In this document: piece by piece, positions 20,684-30,179 of the stretch
How positions within the stretch are numbered: position 1 is the stretch's first letter
Layout of the letters: each line of letters opens with the position of its first letter
Source of the DNA: Ilyonectria destructans
Taxonomy: Eukaryota; Ascomycota; Sordariomycetes; Hypocreales; Nectriaceae
NCBI GenBank assembly: GCA_020740775.1
Contig: JAHEWK010000007.1
Location: 1,736,001-1,800,000, forward strand
Reading direction: 5' to 3'
DNA length: 64,000 bases
The notes under the pieces: generated by a model
Told to the model about the DNA's origin: nothing
What the model saw: the letters and a program-made list of their open reading frames with translations, nothing else
The model's database searches: none
Translations under genes and position numbers: made by a program

Positions 20684-22003
20684 ATGCGTCGAAATGGTCT
20701 GAACCTCTTCGCGGGGTTGGGTCTTTGGGCCAGCTCCTGCAGCGCCGTAACTCTTTTCGCGGCCGACTCAGGCGGAAATGTGACGACTCTTGCCTTTACT
20801 GGATCCGGCAAAAACTACACTCTCGCCGTCACTTCCAAAACGGCTGAGTGTGAGGTTAACCCTGCGTGGCTGACCATCGACAAGACCAGCCGTGTGCTCT
20901 ACTGCCTGGATCGCGGCGGTAGCTCGTCCACTTCAGGCTCGCTTAACTCCTTCTCTATTGATGGAGATGGAGCTCTTGCCCGTTTGGACCGCGTGGATGC
21001 GCCCTTGAGCGGCGTTGCTGGCGGAATAATCACTACCGACACAGGAGCAAGGGCGTGCGTGAGTGCTTCATAGTAAGTAACCAGCTTCATTGGAGGGACA
21101 ACTTGAATACAAGGAACTGACCCTCCACAGCAACCGAAGCGCAGCTGCTGTCTTTGCTCTGGGCGAGAACGGAGATTTGCCTGGAACCGGGCCCTTGCAG
21201 CAAATATTCCCCACGCTGAACCAGACTGGGCCAGTTGCGTCTCGCCAAGACCGAAGTTATCTTCACGACGTTATTGTGGACCCCACGAATAAGTACGTGG
21301 TTCTCATGGACCTTGGTGGTGACCTTGGTCGGGTGTACACCTACGATGAGGATACCGTTGCACCTATTACTGAGGTGGACGGACTGGTTACCGAGCCTGG
21401 GACCGGCCCGCGTCATGGCGTCTTCCATACCATGAAAAACGGCAAGGTCTATTTCTTCTTCAACGGAGAGCTGAGCCAAAAGGTGTACTCTTACCGCGTA
21501 AAGTACACGGAAACTGGTTTGTCATTCAAGAAGGTGTTTGAGATTCCCGCCATTGACGCCAGTCTGCCTGCGACAAAGGCTCCCACCAGCGAGATTGCAT
21601 TGAGCGTAAGTAATGTCGAATAAAAACTCGTGGCAAGTAGATCAAATTACTGACATACCTGTAGCCCGATAAGCGCTTCCTCGTTGTGTCGAACCGTGAG
21701 AAGTCATTCCGCGACTCGCCAATCCTGGGATCTGGGCCTTCAGACACACTGTCTACTTTCCGTATCAACAGCGACGGCACTCTGAAACTCGTGCAGCTTG
21801 CTCCTTCAGGTGGTTGGTCCCCACGCCAGTTTTCTTTCAACAAAAAGGGCGACATGATTGCCGTTGGTCACCAAAACAACAGGACGGTGGTCATCTGGAA
21901 GCGTGACATCAAGTCGGGCAAGATCATCCTCGAGGAAGATGGTGGCAAGCTCGGCCAAGTGACGCTTACTGGCGCTGTTGTAGCTACGATCTGGGACGAA
22001 TAG
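20684..22003 (+). CDS. Secreted seven-bladed beta-propeller lactonase family protein
   Basis: Three exons: 20684-21072, 21131-21605 and 21665-22003, giving 400 aa. A signal peptide (about residues 1-20, LFAGLGLWASSCSA) precedes repeated beta-propeller blades with motifs such as DPTNKYVVLMDLGGDLGRVY, GTGPRHGVFH, the RFLVVSNRE strand and GGWSPRQFSFNKKGDMIAVG. This is the PF10282-type lactonase fold of bacterial 6-phosphogluconolactonase and fungal 3-carboxymuconate-lactonizing enzyme. The signal peptide argues against a cytosolic muconate-pathway role. An extracellular sugar-acid lactone is possible. It is divergent from the secreted FAD oxidase; a sugar oxidase making lactones that this enzyme opens would fit, but that is inference. 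Confidence 0.9.
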
Positions 22004-22534
22004 GCTCTAGCGTATGCAAAACATGTAGATATTCGTATGGTTTAACGGCGTTTGGTTACAAAATAAGCCGCATCAATAAAACTTGTATGGTGTACAATTA
22101 GAATGTTCCAAAATTATTAAGTGGCTGAGGTGAAGTCTCAATGAACAGCTGGTGAAGTCAAATTGCGGTGGCTTGTTATGCCGGCATGTCAATTGGGAAG
22201 GGGGCGACTAGCTCCGTGGTTGAAACGGCGAGCGGAGTTATCAAACGGGGACAGCCGTGGTTCCTGCATTAATTATTCGTGCAATTAAACACCCGGAACT
22301 ATAATTACTAATTATCCTATTTGTCCGGCTAAAACAGGGCTGTTATACAACTAACACGCGAGCCTTGGCAGCTAAGTAGGCTATTACTATGTACAACTGT
22401 AAATATATTTATGCACATATAATGTTTGCACGGATGTCAATTATTAAGCCGGTGATGTACGAAGTCTAAAGCTTGTATCCTATCCTGCGTCCTAGTTTTC
22501 AGTCTCCTAGCAATGAGTATGTAGTTGACGTGCT
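22004..22534. other. Intergenic, AT-rich, no gene seen
   Basis: About 530 bp between the 3' ends of the lactonase and the aminotransferase. No supported feature was seen. Confidence 0.5.
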
Positions 22535-24230
22535 TTACTCCAACTTAAATGACCTTTTCAAAGCCTCTCCCAAACGCGCAACTGCCTCCTCAATCTTATC
22601 TAATGAGGCGGCTGCAAACGTAATTCGGTAGAAAACGTCAGGATACTCCTTGTTCGCGGTTGCTTCAAACCAGCTTCCCCGAGCAACGAGTACTCCCTCC
22701 CCGATGCTTTCAAGCCATATTTCTTCCTCAATTTCCGCCGCAGATTTTGTTTCTGCATCAGGGTGTTTCCGCCAATCTACTTTCAGCCATTGCTAGAGAA
22801 GAGTTAGATCGCGAGCCTCAGGACAACTATATAGGGTAGGTCCACTTACAAACATGCCCGCTTCCGCCACATTCCAGCTAACTATATCCTTGGGCAAGTG
22901 GCGATCGCAAGCATTGGCAAGAAAGGTCCGGCGAGCAGAATATTCTTGACGAATGTGCAATAGCCATTGCAGAAAACCAGAATGACCCCAATGCTCGTCC
23001 AGCAATTTGAAGAGTGCCAGTTGACTGAAACCACTGGGGCCTTGCGTCGAAACATCGGCATGAATTTTGTATCGCTCGATGATTTGCTCCGAGGCAGTCA
23101 CCCATCCGACACGGAGTCCAGGACTGATGACCTTGCTGAAGGAATCCATGCGAACAACTCGCCCATCTGTGTCGATGCTGAGGTAGGTGGGGATTAACAT
23201 TCCAAGCAATGATTCTGGTGACTTGAATCTGGTTTCGATTTGAGAATTTTCGGCAGAAGCAAACTTATCCATTTGGATATAGTAGTACGGATCATCTTCT
23301 AAAATGATCAAATCATGTTGTTGGGCTACGCGATAGATGTCTCTGCGACGTTGCAGACTTTGAGTAGCGCCTGTAGGATTCTGGCCTGTTGGAACAGTGT
23401 AGAGCAGGAATGGTTTCCTTGAGCCACCGTGGGCAGCAGGATCCCAGTTCTGGAGCGTGTCATGAAGACTCTGAGGGATCAAGCCCTCAGCATCCATTTT
23501 CACGCCCATGAAACGAACTCCCGTTGGCAACGCAGTCTCAACTGCTGATGAAAATGTGTAGTCATCCGACAAGACGTAATCCCCCCGCTCTGCAAACATT
23601 CGCAAAGCAATGTCGAGTGCAGAGGTATTGCCAATACTCATGCTGCACTGCCAGTCTGCATACGGGGGATTGTGGACCAACTCTGCATGTTCAGTGATCC
23701 AGCGGAGCAACTGCGCAGAGCCGCTTCCTTGGCAGTAGTTTAATGCTACCGTGAGGTCATAGATGCTTTTGCCAGAAGACATGTCACCCTTGTTGGAATG
23801 CAACTCAGTGGGTTTCGCAGCACCCTCGCCGTTGTCTAGCGGCACCACTGCATACCCCAAAGACTCGAATGGAATATACTCACTGAGTGGTATGCCACCT
23901 CCCAGGGAGATGATACCCGGCTTCTGGAGATGCTTGAAGGCAGCTTTAAGGGTGCACCCCTCGCGACTGGCCGACTCAGTGCTAAGTCGATCTACGATAG
24001 TTAGTAGCCATGCTTGTTAGGTTAAACTTCAACTTACGATCCCATCTTAGAGCCGCAGGCTTATGCTTGTGACTTTGCGTCTTGAACGGTTCACTCACAG
24101 CCAGAGCCGCCACACCCCATTGGGAAGGGTTGACATCGGAGCGGCGTGGTTGAAGACGCTTGAGATCGGCATCTTTCCCAACCGAAGTCTTCCCAACTGA
24201 ATCGGGGATATCGGATGCAGAAGGTGACAT
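22535..24230 (-). CDS. Class I aminotransferase, Aro8-like (aromatic / 2-aminoadipate)
   Basis: Three exons: 24230-24038, 23991-22850 and 22792-22535, giving 530 aa. The PLP-dependent fold-I features are ISLGGGIP near the N-terminus, the SIGNTSALDIA and YTVPTGQNPTGAT substrate and phosphate segments, and ILEDDPYYYI. The Schiff-base lysine is in SFSKVISPGLRVGW. The C-terminus ends with GEGVLVARGSWF and FYRITFAAAS. These are signatures of fungal Aro8-type enzymes, which transaminate aromatic amino acids, 2-aminoadipate or kynurenine. No mitochondrial leader is evident. It may be a paralogue of the housekeeping ARO8. There is no operon-like partner. Confidence 0.92.
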
Positions 24231-25323
24231 GGCTCAAAGAAAGAAATGTGATGACACTCTTTGGATGTTTGCTAAGATGGGAGCGTGTTGGAGATGACTT
24301 GAATGGGGTATGTTATATAGCGAAGATATTTACTTATAACTCGAGAATTGGCCAAATCGGAGTGCGGCGTAACATGTGAGTCAAGGCTGGGATCGGAGTA
24401 AACAAGTTCTCCGAGTGGACCGCAGTCCGCACTAGTAGCCCACTGGATGACGGCTTTGCCCGATGCTTATCAACGTCCCAGTATTTGTAGAACTAATATC
24501 ATTGAATCCAGTGGAGATATCAGAAACTTATGTGGGCTAAAATTGCAGTCAATTGTTCTGGCTGTGACTGTTATCCGAGTGCCGCCGGGATCGGAATCTA
24601 CATCACGCCGATTCACGTTATCATTCCTCTCCGATCCGTGATATCAGCTGTAGGGGTATTTCAGCGATTGACTATTTAATAACAACTATCTACGTAATAT
24701 ATTGTGACTAAGAGGCCGATACCGCAAGCCAAATCGTTTTTCAAGGAATAAAAGTAGCTGCACCTGCGCGGTCATATTCATGCTTGAACCTTTGTCAGTA
24801 TGACAAGACTGGAAAGTGTTTCGGTGTTTAATTACTGCTACAAAACAGCAACAACTGGAGCTATAATTATGCTCTTGTGTCTAAAGGTAACTATGCTGAG
24901 TATTATCCATCGTTGTTGAGAGTGTCCTGGCTGCTATTGAATGTGCCTTATGGGTGCTACAGAAGGTGCTCCATGGCCGCTACGGGATGCCCTATGGATT
25001 TTACAGAAGCTGCCATGGCCGTGTGTGTGCGCATCCTTGCTGTTTCTGGCCCGACTATTATTCCAGCCGCAAGCAGAGCTATCGATAAAGGGTCGCACTT
25101 CGGTAATCCGGCTTAAAGCCGGCCAGCAGCAAAATTCCGCCAAGAGTCCGAGGTGTGCCTAAGCGGGTGCCACTGGAGCGTATTCGTAAACGAGCTTGTT
25201 CTTTTTATCAGCATACCCCACTTAACACACGCGCCATCTCGCATCCCTAGCATCTCAGCAACATCTCTTTCTTACAAGCATCAATGCGATTTACGTACAA
25301 TTGGGCCGTCTTTGCTATCGGAA
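24231..25323. other. Divergent intergenic region
   Basis: About 1.1 kb between the aminotransferase start and the next regulator start. It contains several CGGAGT/CTCCGA half-sites (for example near 24357, 24392 and 24411) and ATCGGA near 24590, but no clean palindrome. No coding sequence was seen. Confidence 0.4.
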
Positions 25324-26889
25324 ATGCGCGCGACCCTTCGTAGGTCCTGTGACGCCTGTGCCAAGGCGAAGCATGGGTGTGACCTTCGAACTCCCAGGTG
25401 CTCTCGATGCATCAAGAGAAAGACTAATTGCGTTTACACTAACGAGCCCCTGACCTCGTCGCCGGAAACGTCTGGAAATAGTACCCTTGCTGTTAGAGAC
25501 AATGAGGAAGTGTCCTCTTTAACTTTGAGGGATAGGAGGAGCGCGCCGGCGCATTCCGAGAGCTCGGCATGGGCGTTGAACACAACAGATGCCTCTTTCG
25601 ATCCTTTTGATTCATATCCGCCCACGAGGCTTCCTCGGGTACATGTTCAACGTCTTATCTACCATTGTAATTGCTCTTACCCCATTAATGAAAATCCTCG
25701 GAATATAACTGACCTGTCCAGTTCTTTCCAGTATAGCCTTCCAGTACTACCCTTTGGACCTCAGTATGGAGTCAAATCCATTTGTCGTCTCGTGGTGGCC
25801 TCTTTGTCTCGCAGACCCCGCATTGTTCCACGTCTCATTACAGACGGCGTCCTTGGATGAGGAATTGAGGGCTCAGAAAGGATTTCCACTTTCGGAAATG
25901 CTCATGATGGACTCCGTGGCTCTGGTGAGACGAAAGATTGAGGATTCATCAGAGGCGTTTCATGATGAGACTTTAAATTCTGTCGTCACCTTGGCGGCAA
26001 TTGAGGTGAGTCATTCCCGACTGTGATTTACATTACTAACGGATTTGTGAATAGCATGGCAAGGGAAATATTGAAGCTAGTAGAATGCACATTGATGGCG
26101 TAAAACGAATGGTTAGTGTCCGGGGCGGAATCAACGACCTGAAGAGCACAAGCCCACTTACCGCGAGAATGGTTTCCTGGTAAGACTTCAACCCGAAGTG
26201 CAATATCAAGTGCTAAACGTCAATCTAGGGTATCCATGCTGGTTACAGGAGCTCCGCAGTTCCAAACCCAAGACGACTTTGGCTTTGGAAATGGAATTGG
26301 CCCAATACTGCAATGGCAGCTGGCCTCGACACCTTCGGAAAAGACTTTCGATGAGCTCGACATTGACCCTGCTGTTCTCGACATTTTAATCCGCCTTCGC
26401 AACATTTTTCACCAACCACAGCTTTCACGCTTAACAACCACCGAGCTCCACGATCTAACATGCTTTGTCGTCCATAAGCTGCTCCTGTTGCCTCCGCTGT
26501 CGCCTGCCATGTCGAAGCGAGCAGCCATTTCAGAATGCCTTCGGTATGCGATGACACTATACATGTTGGCGATTCACGGAACGACATATTATTCCCACGC
26601 GGCACTAGCGAGTGTCATCGTTTTCCAACTCAAGAGTCATCTTACGACCTTGGCTGGGACGGACTACATGTATGGCCCACTAGGGATCTGGGTTCTATCC
26701 ATTGGTATGGCAGCTACTATTGGCACAATGGACCACCAATGCTTTAAAGAACTGGCTGGATCGGCTGTGACCAGAGTCGGTTTGCACACATGGGAGGATA
26801 TTCTCGTCCGTCTGGAGAGCATACTCTGGATGAGAACACGGCGGGATGAGGTTTTTCGGCAAGGGTGGGAAGAAATCCTCACGTCATGA
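25324..26889 (+). CDS. Zn2Cys6 transcription factor
   Basis: Four exons: 25324-25666, 25722-26005, 26055-26179 and 26229-26889, giving 470 aa. The zinc cluster is at the extreme N-terminus (CDACAKAKHGCDLRTPRC, then CSRCIKRKTNC, residues 9-36). After a Ser/Thr-rich linker, SIAFQYYPLD and the ARMVSW/VSMLVTGAPQF segments resemble the regulatory domain of small fungal zinc-cluster proteins. In-frame ATGs upstream of 25324 would add residues without cluster features and were not chosen. The gene points toward the CYP61 paralogue. Whether it regulates that gene is unknown. Confidence 0.88.
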
Positions 26890-27413
26890 TGACATAAGCC
26901 TGGCAAGACTCACGTCTCGTCTCACAATCCTAATTAAAGAAATTATTAAGCTTCGCTACAACGATACGTGGTGTTCCTGTTGTCTGACATTGCTTGCGGC
27001 TCGAATCGCCTGATCGTGATTCGGAGTCTAGACCTATATAGGACTAGACTCCGCAGTAATTATGGGTCTCTGGGATAGCGCCATAGATCCCCCCTTGTCT
27101 TCCATCGGAGTCTAGTACAGAATCGGCTACGCCTACCGAGTACGTCTCTGTTATTAATCGAGTTCAACACATTGGGGACGAATGTGATCCAATGATATGT
27201 CCTTGTTCTAACCACTCTCCGCCGGGCAATACCGGCGGGTGTCAGGTTCGATCCCATCTGACCACAGTTAAGGCCTATTATCGTGGCTGACCCCTTACGT
27301 CAAGCCGTCAGACAGTACGAATACGCATTGTAGTCCATCCTATAAAGGTCTCGCCGTCCAGCTATTGCTCAATTTCGGAATGACTGTACGTTCTTGTATG
27401 AACTGAATACATC
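26890..27413. other. Intergenic with palindrome; no gene seen
   Basis: About 520 bp upstream of the P450 gene. It holds the 32-bp palindrome listed separately and a further direct copy of CGGAGTCTAG at 27106-27115. A B-box-like GGTTCGATCCC near 27245 does not fold into a tRNA. Confidence 0.5.
27022..27053. repeat. 32-bp near-perfect palindrome
   Basis: CGGAGTCTAG (27022-27031) is repeated inverted as CTAGACTCCG (27044-27053). The 12-bp centre ACCTATATAGGA is itself almost symmetric. Only one base pair breaks the full dyad. A third half, CGGAGTCTAG, occurs at 27106-27115. It could be a zinc-cluster binding site or a hairpin. Confidence 0.75.
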
Positions 27414-29177
27414 ATGGCTACAGTTATTGAAGGCAGTATTATGCCCTCCGTTGAGAACGGAACCAACTTTGGACAGCATGGCACTACCAGCCAGGGCGGT
27501 GGCCTCCTGTCCAGCTATCTTTCAGACCTGAGTGGCTTCCAGTTATTCGTCACAGTCTTGCTCATGCTTATTGTTTACGATCAAGGTACGCCGTGGAGAT
27601 GTGGAATTGCCGTACCCTGCTGACACTTCAAGTTCTTTACATTGTACGGAAGGGCTCAATAGCTGGTCCCAGGTTCAAAATTCCGTTCATGGGACCCTTT
27701 ATCCAAGCCCTCCACCCAAATTTCGAGGAGTATCTCGCTCAATGGGCTAGCGGTCCCCTCAGCTGTGTTTCTGTATTCCACAAGTAGGTTGCCCCCTATA
27801 TCTACACCCTCCGTTCTGACTCGTGTCGTAGATTTGTCGTTCTAGCTTCCGACCGTGACCTCGCACACAAAGTCTTCAGATCGCCGACATACGCCAAGCC
27901 ATGTATTGTCCCGATCGCGACCGAAATCATGGGTTCATCTGCATGGGTGTTCCTCATGGGCAAGGCCCATACCGAGTACCGCAGAGGATTGACTGGTCTC
28001 TTCACAAACAAAGCTCTCGGCACCTACCTACCTGTTCAGGAGAAGGTCTATGGTGATTATTTCGATAAGTTCGTCGCCGCTAGCGAAGCCAACGGAGGAA
28101 AGCCCATGCCATTCATGGGCTTTTTCAGAGAGATCAACTGCGCCTTGTCGTGTCGGACATTCTTCGGCGATTACATCTCCCAGGACGCTGTCAAGAAAAT
28201 TGCCGACGATTTCTACCTCGTTACGGCCGCTCTCGAGCTTGTCAATGTTCCCTTCTCCATCTATGTCCCATTCACCAAGTGTTGGCACGGAAAACGCATC
28301 GCAGATGCCGTCCAAGCCGAATTCACAAAGTGTGCTGCCGCATGCAAGGCCAACATGGCCTCTGGTGCTGAGCCGACCTGCATCGTCGACCAGTGGGTTC
28401 AACACATGATGGAGTCCAAGAAGTACCGAGAAAGAATCGAAGCTGGGGAGGTGGGAGTAGAGAAGCCGAGCAATCTCATTCGTGAATTCACAAACGAGGA
28501 GATTGGCAAGACCCTATTCACGTTTCTCTTCGCGTCTCAGGATGCATCCAGCAGTTCAACTACCTGGCTTTTCCAAGTTCTCGCCCAGAGACCCGATGTC
28601 CTGGATCGCCTCCGAGAAGAGAACCTCGCTGCGCGTGGTGGTGACAAGAACCGTCCGTTCGAGCTGCCCATGATGGAGTCGCTCACTTACACCAACGCTG
28701 TGGTAAAGGAGATTTTGCGCCATCGTCCACCAGTCATCTTTGTGCCATACCAAACCACCAAGCCATTCCCGGTCACACCAAACTATACCGTTCCGAAGGG
28801 TGCCATGGTTATCCCGTCCTGCTATCCCGCTCTCCACGATCCGGAGGCGTACCCGAACCCCAATGTTTTTGACCCAGACCGGTGGATCACTGGTGATGCC
28901 GAGACGAAAACCAAGAACTGGCTCGTTTTCGGCTCTGGCGCACACGATTGTCTTGCACGAACGTATGTGCCACTTACGATGGCAGCCATGATTGGCAAGG
29001 CCGCATTAGAAGTGGATTGGGTGCACCACGCTACAAGCCGTTCCGAAGAGATTCGAGTTTTTGCCACGCTGTTCCCTATGGTATGTTCATGATTGCGATT
29101 CACTACAATGCGATGTGAGGCAGGTACTAATTTAGCTATAGGACGAATGCCCGCTTGTTTTTACTAGACGGTCATAA
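27414..29177 (+). CDS. Cytochrome P450, CYP61 / sterol C-22 desaturase paralogue
   Basis: Four exons: 27414-27585, 27633-27783, 27832-29080 and 29142-29177, giving 535 aa, the usual ERG5 length. An N-terminal membrane anchor ([16 protein letters not shown]) precedes [17 protein letters not shown] and [15 protein letters not shown], the CYP61-specific [13 protein letters not shown]-helix, the K-helix ETTR-like [11 protein letters not shown], and the haem loop [13 protein letters not shown]. Canonical CYP61 reads FGxGPHxCLG; here the Gly two places after the haem Cys is Ala and Pro is Ala. CYP61 introduces the C22-C23 double bond of ergosterol in the ER. The altered loop and the accessory context suggest a divergent second copy rather than the housekeeping gene. 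Confidence 0.92.
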
Positions 29178-29386
29178 TTGAAATTGATTTAGCAGGAAAA
29201 GACATCCCGCCAAGAGGCGAAAGCAACAATCAAGGATCCACCCTAGATAACGAGCGAGATATATATCTTGAAATAAACAAAATAAATTTATTTAATTTAC
29301 TTAATTTGCTTAGGTCACTTTAGGTAACTTGATATTTAATATAGGGGAATCTTTCTTATCTTTAGGTAGGAAGCTTATCCAATGCG

Positions 29387-29439
29387 TACCCACGGGCACC
29401 CATCGGCACCCATCAATTCGGCTTGGGTACCCGTGGGTA
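29387..29439. repeat. Inverted GGGTACCC-rich repeat
   Basis: TACCCACGGGCACCCA (29387-29402) faces TGGGTACCCGTGGGTA (29424-29439), with 15 of 16 positions complementary across a 21-bp spacer. Further GGGTAC/CACCCAT units lie around it. It sits in the AT-rich gap between the P450 and the broken permease, possibly at an old rearrangement or insertion junction. Confidence 0.65.
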
Positions 29440-29575
29440 CCCATGGTCTGGGTACTCTACACCCTACTTTCGCAGCTGATAGGCACGGCCAACGTGGTTG
29501 CTACCTTATCTTCTTTGTCTTGTCTCGTGAGTCTCACCTTAAACACCTCCAACGCACTGAAGCTGACAACTGTAG

Positions 29576-30037
29576 AATCATTGGATTGATTATTTTGGCT
29601 AGCGTTGAAAACATCGGTGCTAAATACTTTGCGTGTTTCTTGGGTTTGTCAGGCATATTTCCAAACGTTCCGCAAGGCAATGCCTGAAATGGCAACAACA
29701 TCGGCGGCCCACTAAACGGGCAGTTGGACTGGGTATGCATATCGGATTTGTAAGTACAATGCTCTTTATATAAATTATGCTAATATTGAAAGGTAACCTC
29801 GGCGGTGCTAACCCTGGCTTTGTCTTCAGGGCCGACGATGTTCCCCACTATCGGAGCGGCCATGCTACTCTCATTGCAGCTCTTAGTATGAGTTGTATCC
29901 TCGCCATCTTCATGACGTGGTATTTACGCAAGGAAAATGCACGACGAGACTGTTTACACGAGGCACCAGGAGAATACACTCAAGCAGAGAAGGAACTGGA
30001 ATCTGACAGGGGTGACAGTGGTACTTTCTTTAGGTAG
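29576..30037 (+). pseudogene. Decayed C-terminal part of an ACS-family (Dal5-type) MFS permease
   Basis: Only the last third of a permease is left. Recognisable blocks are AKYFACFLGLSGIFPNVPQG, the NGNNIGGPL motif, NLGGANPGFVFRADD, SGHATLI and ILAIFMTWYLRKENARR. Lesions are visible. The expected Trp codon before NGNNIGG is TGA (29685-29687), a one-base loss near 29711-29717 shifts the frame inside the following PLKRAVG-like segment, and the next exon junction no longer keeps frame. The N-terminal two thirds are missing. The TGG-to-TGA change would fit RIP or ordinary decay. Relatives transport allantoate, nicotinate or other organic anions. It is not expected to be functional. Confidence 0.85.
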
Positions 30038-30179
30038 GCTTAGATATGAAAGAGTTCAGAAGGATGACCTTTGAATGAGAATATTATGGCATTTATTTCG
30101 TTACTCGTCACTGTTTTCCCCGGCATATAATAATACGTAAAGATCGTATCGTCTGAACAAGACATGAACGCCTATGAAA

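Noticed and set aside
27170..27265. tRNA-like B-box GGTTCGATCCC with flanking GTCAG/CTGAC
   Set aside because: The T-stem does not pair beyond two bases, no matching A-box or acceptor stem lies at the right distance on either strand.
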